Positions 7,643 through 13,943 are shown, counted from the first letter of the stretch. The stretch: 13,943 nt of DNA from Iamia sp052038315 (GCA_052038315.1 JBQGCF010000026.1:1-13943), one strand, 5' to 3'. Notes: generated by a model not told the origin, from the letters alone. Numbers and translations are program-made.

Positions 7643-8981
7643 GGCGCGGGCCGGGGGGCGCCGCAGCACCGGGAGGGTCGATCGCTGGACCGTCGCCATC
7701 GCGCTGGTGGCGCTGGTCGGGCTGGCGTGGCGCGTGCTCTACACGTACCGGCTCTTCCGGGACGACCACGACCTGACCGACGAGGGCGACGCCTTCCTCT
7801 ACAGCCTGGCCGCCCAGGGCACCGCCGACGGGCACTGGTTCGAGCACCCCTTCTACGGGGTCCACGTGGCCGACCACCCGCCGCTGACGATCGCGTCGCT
7901 GGTGCCCACCGCGTGGCTGTTCGGCGACAGCGTGATGGCCCAGCGCTACACGTTCTGCCTGCTCGGGGCGGTCGCCATCGTCCTGATCGGGCTGCTCGCC
8001 CGCTCGGTGGCGGGCCCGATCGCCGGCGTCGCAGCGGCCGTGGTGGCGGCGATCAACCCGAACCTCTGGATGAACGACGCGGTGGTGATGAGCGAGACCA
8101 TCTCCACCGTCCTCATCGCTGCGCTGCTGTGGGCCGCGGTGGGGCTGCGCCGCTCCCCCACCCTGCTGCGGGCCGGCCTGGTCGGCGCCCTCTGCGGGTT
8201 GACGATCCTCGCCCGGGCCGAGATCGGGCTCTTCCTGCCCCTGCTGATCGTCCCCACCGTCCTGCTGGCGCGCGACCTCCCCTGGCGCGACCGGTTGCTG
8301 CGCTCGGGCGCCGCCCTCGTCTGCGCCGGGCTGGTCGTCGCCCCGTGGACGCTGTGGAACACGATCGAGTTCGACCAGACCGTGCTCATCTCCAGCAACG
8401 ACGGCACCACCCTGCTCGGCGCCAACTGCCCGGCGACCTACAGCGGCCACACCAAGGGCTCGTGGGCCATCTCCTGCGTCGTGGCGTTCAACGAGGAGGA
8501 GCGGACCGAGGAGCGGGGCCTCGACGCCTCCGAGGTCTCCAAGCTCCAGCGCGACGCCGCCATCGAGTACGCCCTCGACAACCCGGGGCGCTGGCCGGGG
8601 GTCGTGTACGCCCGCCTGGGCCGGACCTTCGGCTGGTACGAGCTCCGCCAGCAGGTCTTCATCAACCAGGGCGAGGGCCGGCCCGAGTGGGCGTCGTGGT
8701 GGGGGTATCGCTCGTTCTGGGCCCTCGTGCCGGTGTCGATCGCCGGGGCGGTGGCCCTGCGCCGCCGTCGCGAGAGCCTGCTGCCGGCGGCTGCGACCCT
8801 CGCCACGGTGGTGATCGTCAGCGCCGTCTTCTACGGCATCGGCCGCTTCCGGCTCCCGCTCGACGTGATGACGTGCGTGCTGGCCGGGGCCGCGGTGGCC
8901 GCTCTGGTCGAGTGGCTCAGGAGCCGGGGGTCGCCGGACGACGGCGCAGCCGCCCCTTCAGGCCCCACCACGTCACCCTGA
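7590..8981 (+). CDS. GT-C (GT39/ArnT-like) membrane glycosyltransferase
   Basis: A second polyprenyl-phosphate-sugar-dependent membrane glycosyltransferase, only distantly similar to the one starting at 1147. Numbered from the GTG at 7590, it has a first helix at about 33-50, the acidic first-loop motif LTDEGDAF (62-69), ADHPPLT (94-100) matching the family HPPL motif, then about nine further helices, with a soluble outer segment about 265-350 between helix groups. The 463-residue length is normal. The start is uncertain: GTG at 7590 has no clear ribosome site, whereas the paired GTGs at 7623/7626 have AAGG about ten bases upstream and are also in frame. Either way it overlaps the oxidoreductase gene (53 or 17-20 bases), implying coupled translation. 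Its 3' end overlaps the convergent GT2 gene by 65 bases. Confidence 0.85.
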   Translation: MTSSRRPRPSAVVEPTPEARAGGRRSTGRVDRWTVAIALVALVGLAWRVLYTYRLFRDDHDLTDEGDAFLYSLAAQGTADGHWFEHPFYGVHVADHPPLTIASLVPTAWLFGDSVMAQRYTFCLLGAVAIVLIGLLARSVAGPIAGVAAAVVAAINPNLWMNDAVVMSETISTVLIAALLWAAVGLRRSPTLLRAGLVGALCGLTILARAEIGLFLPLLIVPTVLLARDLPWRDRLLRSGAALVCAGLVVAPWTLWNTIEFDQTVLISSNDGTTLLGANCPATYSGHTKGSWAISCVVAFNEEERTEERGLDASEVSKLQRDAAIEYALDNPGRWPGVVYARLGRTFGWYELRQQVFINQGEGRPEWASWWGYRSFWALVPVSIAGAVALRRRRESLLPAAATLATVVIVSAVFYGIGRFRLPLDVMTCVLAGAAVAALVEWLRSRGSPDDGAAAPSGPTTSP

Positions 8982-9651
8982 CCATCGACTCGGCGATGAT
9001 CCGGCCCGACATCTTCGAGGTGCCCCGCTCGCGGTCGCGGAACTCGATGGCGACCTCGCCGATCGTCGCCCCCGAGGCGTGGATGCGGACCGCCAGCTCG
9101 GTCATGAAGGCGTAGCCCGACGCGACCGTCGTGGCGTACTCGATGGCCAGCAGCGTCTCGGCCCGGTAGGCCCGGAAGCCGGACGTGATGTCCCGCACGT
9201 CGAGCCCGAGGACCCAGCCGGTGTAGCGGTTGCCGTAGCGCGACAGGGCCCGGCGGTGGGCCGGCCAGTTGGGGGTGCTGCCGCCGGGCACGTAGCGGGA
9301 CCCGATCACCAGGTCGCAGCCGTCCTCCAGCTTCCGGAGCAGCACCGGGATGGCGTCGGGCTCGTGGGAGAAGTCGGCGTCGAAGGTGACCAGGACGTCG
9401 TAGCCCTGGGCCAGGGCGTGGGCGAAGCCGGCCCGGTAGGCGTTGCCCAGGCCGTCCTTCCCGGCCCGGCGCAGGACCTCGACCTGGCCGACCTCGGCGG
9501 CGACCTCCTCGGCCAGGTCCGCGGTGCCGTCCGGGCTGGCGTCGTCGATCACCAGCACGTCGACCTCGGGGGCCTTGGCCCGGATCGCCCGCAGCAGGTC
9601 GTCGATGTTGGCGCGCTCATGGTAGGTCGGGACCAGGACCACGGCGCGCAT
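8917..9651 (-). CDS. Polyprenol-phosphate mannosyltransferase (DPM1/Ppm1-like, GT2)
   Basis: This cytoplasmic-face enzyme would transfer a sugar, probably mannose from GDP-mannose, to polyprenyl phosphate, making the donor used by GT-C transferases such as those starting at 7590 and 1147. From the ATG at 9651 it has 244 residues and a single GT2 catalytic domain: VVLVPTYHERANI (4-16), VLVIDDASPDGT (32-43), the metal-binding DAD in VTFDADFSHEPDA (88-100), GSRYVPGG (117-124), SGFRAYR (157-163) and RERGTSKMS (207-215). All match dolichol/polyprenol-phosphate-mannose synthases. There is no C-terminal membrane domain, as in soluble Dpm1; the mycobacterial Ppm1 catalytic domain is comparable. The start is set by the family N-terminus and by a TANNNT box 7 bases upstream, suggesting a leaderless message. 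Glucose or another sugar instead of mannose is possible. Confidence 0.9.
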   Translation of the reverse strand: MRAVVLVPTYHERANIDDLLRAIRAKAPEVDVLVIDDASPDGTADLAEEVAAEVGQVEVLRRAGKDGLGNAYRAGFAHALAQGYDVLVTFDADFSHEPDAIPVLLRKLEDGCDLVIGSRYVPGGSTPNWPAHRRALSRYGNRYTGWVLGLDVRDITSGFRAYRAETLLAIEYATTVASGYAFMTELAVRIHASGATIGEVAIEFRDRERGTSKMSGRIIAESMVRVTWWGLKGRLRRRPATPGS

Positions 9652-9658
9652 CGGAGCG

Positions 9659-9664
9659 ACCGTA
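9659..9664 (-). promoter_or_regulatory. Candidate leaderless promoter of the GT2 gene (TACGGT, N7, ATG)
   Basis: TACGGT lies exactly 7 bases before the ATG at 9651, the spacing typical of leaderless actinobacterial transcripts that start at the A of ATG. A TTGACG hexamer (9685-9690, minus strand) could be the -35, but the 20-base spacer is long. No Shine-Dalgarno precedes this ATG. Confidence 0.45.
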
Positions 9665-9728
9665 GTCCGGCCCCCCTCCCCGATCGTCAACCCACAGGTC
9701 GACCGCAGGTCACCCCAGGGGGTCGATC

Positions 9729-9734
9729 TAAGGT
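9729..9734 (+). promoter_or_regulatory. Candidate leaderless promoter of the 9742 operon (TAAGGT, N7, ATG)
   Basis: TAAGGT ends 7 bases before the ATG at 9742, mirroring the divergent GT2 gene. The same bases include AAGGTGG (9730-9736), which could instead act as a Shine-Dalgarno five bases from the ATG; the two readings exclude each other unless a longer transcript exists. Confidence 0.4.
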
Positions 9735-9741
9735 GGCGCCG

Positions 9742-10062
9742 ATGTTGCCGTACGAGCGCCAGGTGGTGGACGCGCTGCTCGTGTCGGACGATCCGGAGAT
9801 CCGGCGGGCGGTCGCCGACCATGCCAGCGCCGCCCTGGCGGCCATGCCCGAGGTGCTGCGGGCCGGCATCGCCGGCGAGACGGTGCTCCTCTCGACCTGG
9901 TCGGCGGCCCGGCGGCGCGGCCGGCCCCTCGACCCCGTCGACGAGCTGGCCTGGCTCGAGGGCCACCCGATCGGCCTGGTCCGGCAGTGGGTCCGGGCCC
10001 TGCGCTCGCTGGTCCTCTTCTCCGAGAACGAGCTGCTCGAAGCCCGGGCGTCGGCCGCGTGA
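9742..10062 (+). CDS. Small helical protein coupled to GMC oxidoreductase (possible detached FAO N-terminal region)
   Basis: The 106-residue protein has no signal peptide or membrane helix and looks wholly alpha-helical. The start is the ATG at 9742, preceded by TAAGGTGG; upstream open frame belongs to the antisense of the GT2 gene. Its TGA (10060-10062) overlaps the GTG start of the GMC oxidoreductase by 4 bases (GTGA), so the two are surely co-translated and probably work together. Order and content resemble the region that precedes the FAD domain in plant-type long-chain fatty-alcohol oxidases: a hydrophobic stretch, then TVLLSTWSAARRR (47-59), a Trp in a loop, and LVRQWVRALRSLVLF (79-93), comparable to the 'WSRS...LR..FK.LK.L..F' pattern I recall from that family. 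I am not certain of this match. Otherwise it is an uncharacterised accessory subunit. Confidence 0.7.
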   Translation: MLPYERQVVDALLVSDDPEIRRAVADHASAALAAMPEVLRAGIAGETVLLSTWSAARRRGRPLDPVDELAWLEGHPIGLVRQWVRALRSLVLFSENELLEARASAA

Positions 10063-11480
10063 CCCGCATCTCGACCGAGGTCCTCGTCATCGGCTCGGGC
10101 GCCGGCGGGGCCACCACCGCCTGCCGCCTGGCCGAGGCCGGTCGCACCGTCACCGTGGTCGAGGAGGGCCCCTGGGTCCGGCCCGGCACCCACGAGCCCT
10201 TCTCCCTGGAGGAGATGGCCTCCCAGTACCGCCACCGGGGCGGCGCCGGTGCGCTGGGCGCCCCGCCCATCGCCTACGCCGAGGGCCGCTGCGTCGGCGG
10301 CAGCACCGAGATCAACAGCGGCCTGTGGCACCGCCTCCCCGGCGGGCTGACCGAGGAGTGGCGGTCCCGGTACCGCATCGACGAGTTCACCCCCGAGGTG
10401 CTCGACCGCTACGCCACCGCCGTCGAGGGCGACGTGGGCGTCGCGACCGTCCCCGGCGCCCCGCCCCGCAGCTCCGGGCTGCTGGAGGAGGGGGCGGCCA
10501 AGGTCGGCTGGCGCTCGACCGAGTTCCCCCGCGTCTTCTCCTACGACGAGCGGGGCCGGGGCACCAAGCAGACGATGGCCCGCACGCTGCTCCCCCGGGC
10601 CGTGGCCGCCGGGGCCGAGATCCTCCCGGACACCCGGGTCCGGCGCCTCCAGGGCTCGGCCCCCCGGGTCACCGGTGCGACGGCCCGGCGCACGCACCCG
10701 GACGGCAGCGTCGAGCACGTCCAGATCGATGCCGAGCACGTCGTCGTCTGCGGCGGCGCGATCCAGACGCCGGCGCTCCTCCAGCGCAGCGGCATCCGCC
10801 ACCGCATCGGGCGGGGCCTCAAGCTCCACCCCAGCATCAAGATCGCGGCCCGGTTCCCCTTCGCCGTCGACCACGGCGACGTCCCGATGCACCGCATCAA
10901 CGACTTCTCGCCGCACCTCACCCTCGGCGGCTCGATCGCCCGGCGGGGCCACGTGGCCATGGCCCTGGCCGAGTCCGGCGAGCCCTTCGGCGATGCCCTG
11001 GACGACTGGGAGAACGTCGGCGTGTACTACGCCGCCATCCGCAGCGAGGGCTCGGGCCTGGTCCTGGCCGTGCCCGGGCTGGAGGCGCCGGTCGTGACCT
11101 ACCGGCTCACCGACGGCGACATGAGCCGCCTGGCCCGGGGCCTGCTCCACCTGGGCGAGCTGCTGCTGGCGACGGGGGCGACCGAGCTGTACCCGTCGGT
11201 CGTCGGCGCCGGCGTGGCCCGATCGACGGCCGACCTGGGCCGCTGGTGGGACGCCGTCACCCCGGCGACCGCCAACCTGATGACGATCCACCTCACGTCC
11301 AGCGTCCGCATGGGCGAGGACCGGAGCCGCACCGGCACCGACAGCTTCGGGCGGGTCCACGGCTTCGAGAACCTGCGCGTCGCCGACGCCTCGCTGCTCC
11401 CCGACGCCCCCGGCGTCAACCCCCAGGCCGGCATCATGACCATCGCCGACCGCAACGCCGCCCACTTCCTCGCCCAGTAG
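10059..11480 (+). CDS. GMC-family FAD-dependent oxidoreductase (alcohol oxidase/dehydrogenase)
   Basis: This flavoenzyme oxidises an alcohol or sugar hydroxyl. From the GTG at 10059 it has 473 residues. The FAD-binding motif is VLVIGSGAGGATTA (8-21), with Glu35 ending the second strand; GRCVGGSTEINSG (76-88) is the GMC flavin-contact segment. Near the C-terminus, IHLTSSVRMG (His411) and DAPGVNPQAGIM (Asn454) supply the His/Asn pair expected at the active site, within the usual VADASLLP...NP...IADR block. It is somewhat shorter than many GMC proteins and has no signal peptide or Tat motif, so it is probably cytoplasmic or membrane-associated. The start overlaps the upstream 106-residue gene by 4 bases. 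Substrate is unknown; the fatty-alcohol-oxidase-like context suggests a lipid alcohol, but choline- or sterol-type substrates remain possible. It faces the protease gene, with three bases between the stops. Confidence 0.88.
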   Translation: MTRISTEVLVIGSGAGGATTACRLAEAGRTVTVVEEGPWVRPGTHEPFSLEEMASQYRHRGGAGALGAPPIAYAEGRCVGGSTEINSGLWHRLPGGLTEEWRSRYRIDEFTPEVLDRYATAVEGDVGVATVPGAPPRSSGLLEEGAAKVGWRSTEFPRVFSYDERGRGTKQTMARTLLPRAVAAGAEILPDTRVRRLQGSAPRVTGATARRTHPDGSVEHVQIDAEHVVVCGGAIQTPALLQRSGIRHRIGRGLKLHPSIKIAARFPFAVDHGDVPMHRINDFSPHLTLGGSIARRGHVAMALAESGEPFGDALDDWENVGVYYAAIRSEGSGLVLAVPGLEAPVVTYRLTDGDMSRLARGLLHLGELLLATGATELYPSVVGAGVARSTADLGRWWDAVTPATANLMTIHLTSSVRMGEDRSRTGTDSFGRVHGFENLRVADASLLPDAPGVNPQAGIMTIADRNAAHFLAQ

Positions 11481-11500
11481 CCCCTAGGCGGCGCAGGGGC
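11480..11500. terminator. Weak hairpin between convergent genes
   Basis: GCCCCT (11480-11485) pairs with AGGGGC (11495-11500) around a 9-base loop, spanning the join of the convergent GMC oxidoreductase and protease genes. It could help end transcription in both directions, but the stem is only 6 base pairs and there is no U-tract. Confidence 0.25.
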
Positions 11501-12641
11501 CGGCGTCGAGGGCCTGGTCGCCGACGGTGGCGAGGACGGCGGCCAGCTCGTCGGTCGACAGGGCGTAGGCCACGCCGTCGCGGTCGGGGGCGATGGCGAA
11601 GGCGACGCCGACGACCTGGCCGGCGGTGTCGACGAGCGGCGAGCCGGAGTCGCCCGGCGCCAGGTCGGACGCCAGGACGAGGACGTCACGCTCGGTGCCC
11701 CGGTTGCCGTAGATGTCGGTGCCCACGGCGTCGAGGCGCTCCCGGGTCACGAAGGGCGAGAGCTCGAGCGGCCCGCCGCCGGGGTGGCCGAACACCGCGC
11801 CCCGCTGGTCGACGGCCGAGGTGCCCACCGGCAGGGCGGGCAGCCCGAGGCCCGGGGAGGCCAGCACGGCGAGGTCCCGCTCGGGGTCGAAGGCGACGAG
11901 CGTGGCGTCGGCCTCCGAGCCGTCCTGGCGCTGGAGCACCGTCTCGGGCTCCCCCGCCACCACGTGGGCGTTGGTGACGACCAGGCCGTCATCGACGACC
12001 CAGCCGGTCCCCTCCTGGATCCGCCCGCACGCCTCGCCCACCACCTTGACGATCGAGCCCGAGATGGCCTGGGCCTGGTCCTGGGCCAGCCCGGTCTCGG
12101 CCGGGACGGGGCCGACCTCCGGGCTGGGGTCGAGGCCCTCGAAGACCTGCGGGTAGCCGTCGCCCAGCAGCCGGCGGAGGGTGCGGGTGGCGTCGGGCGC
12201 CTCCGGCAGGCCGTCGGTCAGGGCCTGGACGATGCGGGACTCGCGCACGGCCCGGGCCTGCCAGCCGGTCATGTCGGCCCCGGCGGGCACGAGCAGCCAG
12301 ACGATCACGAGCGTGCCGAGGATGCCGGCCAGGGCGCCGCCCATCTGGTCGACCCGCTTGCCGGCCGTGGTGGTGATGCCGCTCTGGGCCCGGCTGCCGG
12401 CGAGGAGGCCGAGGGCCTGGCCGATCGCCGCCCCGCCCAGCAGCAGCCCGGCGGCGACGAGCACGAGGGAGCTGCGGCTGGCGTCCTCGCCCAGCGACTC
12501 GATCACCCGGGGCATGGCCCGGGCGGCGATGAACAGCCCGACCAGCATCCCGGCCCACGACGCGGCCCGGGCCACGAAGCCGAGCCGGTATCCGCCCACC
12601 CCCGCCACGACGAGGAGCAGGAGGATGACGAGGTCGAGCAC
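11484..12641 (-). CDS. marP: MarP-like periplasmic serine protease with N-terminal CvpA membrane domain
   Basis: The architecture is that of mycobacterial MarP (Rv3671c), a membrane-anchored protease needed for acid and oxidative stress resistance. From the GTG at 12641 it has 385 residues: four membrane helices of the CvpA type (about 2-120, beginning VLDLVILLLLVV), a linker, and a trypsin-like domain (about 195-385) with VTNAHVVAG (His226), PERDLAVLA (Asp256) and APGDSGSPLV (Ser332). Cys205 (GEACGR) and Cys383 (third from the C-terminus) match the two cysteines that form a redox-sensitive disulfide in MarP. The start is inferred: an ORF upstream to 12737 exists but would lie inside trmI and place a hydrophilic Pro/Arg-rich tail before the first helix. 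GTG 12641 lies 5 bases after the trmI stop, so it is the last gene of the operon. Confidence 0.88.
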   Translation of the reverse strand: MLDLVILLLLVVAGVGGYRLGFVARAASWAGMLVGLFIAARAMPRVIESLGEDASRSSLVLVAAGLLLGGAAIGQALGLLAGSRAQSGITTTAGKRVDQMGGALAGILGTLVIVWLLVPAGADMTGWQARAVRESRIVQALTDGLPEAPDATRTLRRLLGDGYPQVFEGLDPSPEVGPVPAETGLAQDQAQAISGSIVKVVGEACGRIQEGTGWVVDDGLVVTNAHVVAGEPETVLQRQDGSEADATLVAFDPERDLAVLASPGLGLPALPVGTSAVDQRGAVFGHPGGGPLELSPFVTRERLDAVGTDIYGNRGTERDVLVLASDLAPGDSGSPLVDTAGQVVGVAFAIAPDRDGVAYALSTDELAAVLATVGDQALDAGPCAA

Positions 12642-12646
12642 GGCGA

Positions 12647-13510
12647 TCAGGGGCGCAGGAGCCGGGCGTGGGTGAGGAAGCCGGTGTGGCCGACCATCCG
12701 GTGGTTGGGCCGCACCGCCTGGCCCTCGATGTGCCACCCGCGCTGGATGACCTCGACCGTCTCGGCCTGGGCGAAGCCGTGCCGCTCCAGCTCGTGCCGC
12801 AGCGACGCGGCCTGGGTGATCTGCGGGGTGTAGGCGACGATGATGCCGCTGGGGACCAGGGCCTCGACGGCGTGGGGCACAACCAGCCAGGGCTCGGGCA
12901 GGTCGAGCACGATGCGGTCGAGCCGGCGCTCGTCGATGCCCTCGTAGCAGTCCCGGACCTCGACCCGGTAGCGATCCATCACGCCCTCGCCCAGGAACCC
13001 CCGGACGTTGCGCTGGGCCCGGGTGGCGAAGTCCTCCCGCAGCTCGTAGCCGACGATGTCGGCCCCGGCCCGCAGCATCCCCATCGACAGGGCCCCCGAG
13101 CCGACCCCGGACTCCAGGACCCGCAGCCCGGGAGAGAGGTCGGCCAGCATCAGGATCGGCCCGATGTCCTTCGGGTACACGACCTGGGCGCCGCGGGGCA
13201 TCTTGAGCACGAAGTCGCTCAGCGTCGGGCGGAGGACCACGTAGCGGCTGTTGCGGCTGGAGCGGACCTCCCGGCCGGCGTCGCGGCCGATCAGCTCGTC
13301 GTGGGGGATGAGCCCGGCGTGCGAGTGGAACTCGGCGCCGGCCTCGAGGGTGACGAGGTAGCGCCGGTGCTTGGCGTCGACCAGCAGCACCAAGTCGCCC
13401 TCCTGCAGGGGGCGGACGGGCACGGGGGCGGGCGTGGGCTCCTCCGGGGGCGCCTCGTCGGCCACGGGCTCGTGGGTCACGGGCTCGTCGGTCACGGGCT
13501 GGTCGGTCAT
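12647..13510 (-). CDS. trmI: tRNA (adenine-58-N1)-methyltransferase TrmI
   Basis: TrmI methylates N1 of adenine 58 in the tRNA T-loop using S-adenosylmethionine, normally as a tetramer in the cytoplasm. The 287 residues comprise a Thr/Glu/Pro-rich tail (1-35), a small beta domain starting QEGDLVLLVD (about 36-45), and a Rossmann methyltransferase domain with RVLESGVGSGALSMGML (motif I, near 128-144), YELREDFA (motif II), and RIVLDLPEPW (motif IV region), followed by QRGWHIEGQAVRPNHRMVGH, typical of the C-terminal end of this family. The ATG at 13510 is chosen over the open frame to 13936 because it has GAGGAG six bases upstream and overlaps the stop of the upstream thiolation gene by 4 bases (ATGA), giving coupled translation. 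The tail is encoded by imperfect 15-base repeats. Confidence 0.92.
   Translation of the reverse strand: MTDQPVTDEPVTHEPVADEAPPEEPTPAPVPVRPLQEGDLVLLVDAKHRRYLVTLEAGAEFHSHAGLIPHDELIGRDAGREVRSSRNSRYVVLRPTLSDFVLKMPRGAQVVYPKDIGPILMLADLSPGLRVLESGVGSGALSMGMLRAGADIVGYELREDFATRAQRNVRGFLGEGVMDRYRVEVRDCYEGIDERRLDRIVLDLPEPWLVVPHAVEALVPSGIIVAYTPQITQAASLRHELERHGFAQAETVEVIQRGWHIEGQAVRPNHRMVGHTGFLTHARLLRP
13461..13510 (-). repeat. 15-base tandem repeat at the 5' end of trmI
   Basis: About 3.3 imperfect copies of a 15-base unit (13461-13475, 13476-13490, 13491-13505, then 5 bases), encoding TDQPV, TDEPV and THEPV in the extreme N-terminus of TrmI. The units differ by one or two bases each. The tail precedes the conserved domain and is probably disordered; copy number may vary among strains. 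Confidence 0.8.
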
Positions 13511-13943
13511 CGTCGTCTCCTCGGCGGGCCCAGCGGCACCGGTTCGGCCTCGCGGGCCCGGGCGGCGAGGCGGCAGAAGGCGCACACCTCGCCGGTGGTC
13601 GGCGCCACGCACTCGGCGCACAGGCCGAGGGTGACGGTGCTGTCCTCGGAGTCGGCCGTCTCGAAGCGGTCGACGGCCCGGTCGAGGAAGCCGAAGTAGA
13701 GGTCGTGCTTGGCCCCGGGCGAACGCAGCTCGAGGTCGTTCAGCGTCTCCTTGAACCCGAGGTGCTTGTTGCCGGCCGCCATCGGGCACTCCTCGACCTG
13801 GTAGTCGATGCCCCGCAGCACGCAGTAGGCGGCCGTCTCCCGCTCGGTCAGCCGCACGAGGGGCTTGACCTTGCGGGGGAAGCCGTTGCGGGCCGGGAGC
13901 ATCGGCCGCTGGCGCCCGAGGTAGTCGGTCTGCCACTTGAGCA
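13507..13943 (-). CDS. tRNA 2-thiolation ATPase, TtuA/Ncs6/CTU1 family (5' end outside window)
   Basis: This is the C-terminal part of a PP-loop ATPase that adenylates a tRNA uridine (or ribothymidine) and replaces its oxygen by sulfur. In-frame sequence upstream of the ATG at 13902 (LKWQTDYLG...) continues to the window edge, so that ATG is internal and the PP-loop and N-terminal zinc finger lie beyond the window. Visible family features are RKVKPLVRLTERETAAY, GIDYQVEECPMAAG, whose Cys corresponds to the third iron-sulfur ligand of TtuA, and the C-terminal zinc finger CAEC-(x8-9)-CAFC. A charged RAREAE...RRRR tail follows. TtuA (s2T54) and Ncs6/CTU1 (s2U34) share this layout and cannot be separated from the fragment; the coupled trmI gene favours a T-loop role. 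The gene overlaps trmI by 4 bases. Confidence 0.82.
   Translation of the reverse strand, partial: LKWQTDYLGRQRPMLPARNGFPRKVKPLVRLTERETAAYCVLRGIDYQVEECPMAAGNKHLGFKETLNDLELRSPGAKHDLYFGFLDRAVDRFETADSEDSTVTLGLCAECVAPTTGEVCAFCRLAARAREAEPVPLGPPRRRR

Noticed and set aside
9652..9966. N-terminal extension of the GT2 enzyme up to 9966
   Set aside because: The extra 103 residues lack family similarity and would overlap the divergent 9742 gene and its promoter; MRAVVLVPTY is the normal family start.
9687..11465. Long minus-strand open frame opposite the GMC oxidoreductase
   Set aside because: Composition is typical of a GC-rich shadow, and the plus strand carries all GMC motifs in order.
12642..12737. 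N-terminal extension of the MarP-like protease up to 12737
   Set aside because: It would be a Pro/Arg/His-rich segment read inside trmI, before a membrane helix where MarP proteins begin.
13461..13510. Reading the 15-base repeats as a CRISPR array
   Set aside because: Units are contiguous, coding, and have no spacers.
13511..13936. N-terminal extension of TrmI up to 13936
   Set aside because: This stretch codes for the zinc-finger thiolation protein in another frame; ATG 13510 has a ribosome binding site and an ATGA overlap.

Overview
The window is very GC-rich, coding-dense chromosomal DNA. A MarP-type CvpA/serine protease, an actinobacterial-style TrmI, GTG starts, few Shine-Dalgarno sites and TANNNT boxes placed just upstream of start codons all point to Actinomycetota. 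An Acidimicrobiia-like lineage is a guess. There is no mobile element, CRISPR array, rRNA or tRNA gene, and no gap without a gene longer than 168 bases.

Layout. (1) 1-5902, minus strand: a membrane acyltransferase with an SGNH domain (3791-5902), a membrane-embedded spermidine-synthase-like protein (1148-3736) and a GT-C glycosyltransferase (start 1147, running to the left edge). The left edge is not native: bases 1-176 are a near-perfect inverted copy of 413-588, most simply a fold-back assembly or library chimera that cuts off the glycosyltransferase. (2) 6071-8981, plus strand: a UDP-galactopyranose-mutase-like FAD oxidoreductase overlapping a second GT-C glycosyltransferase. (3) 8917-9651, minus strand: a polyprenol-phosphate-mannose-synthase-like GT2 enzyme that overlaps the preceding gene tail to tail. 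(4) 9742-11480, plus strand: a 106-residue protein coupled by a 4-base overlap to a GMC oxidoreductase, possibly a split fatty-alcohol-oxidase-like enzyme. (5) 11484-13943, minus strand: a tRNA-thiolation enzyme (TtuA/Ncs6 family, 5' end outside the window), TrmI (m1A58 tRNA methyltransferase) and a MarP-like periplasmic protease, in one tight operon.

How they fit together. Regions 1-3 read as a cell-envelope glycosylation block: a GT2 enzyme that would charge polyprenyl phosphate with a sugar, two GT-C enzymes that could use such a lipid-linked sugar outside the membrane, an acyltransferase that could decorate the glycan, and a flavoenzyme of a sugar-mutase-like family. Region 5 joins two modifications that, in Thermus, both lie in the tRNA T-loop (s2T54 and m1A58) with an envelope stress protease. 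The most interesting points are the ttuA-trmI coupling, the internal duplication in the membrane spermidine-synthase-like protein, the possible split GMC oxidase, the likely leaderless promoters, and the artefactual left end.
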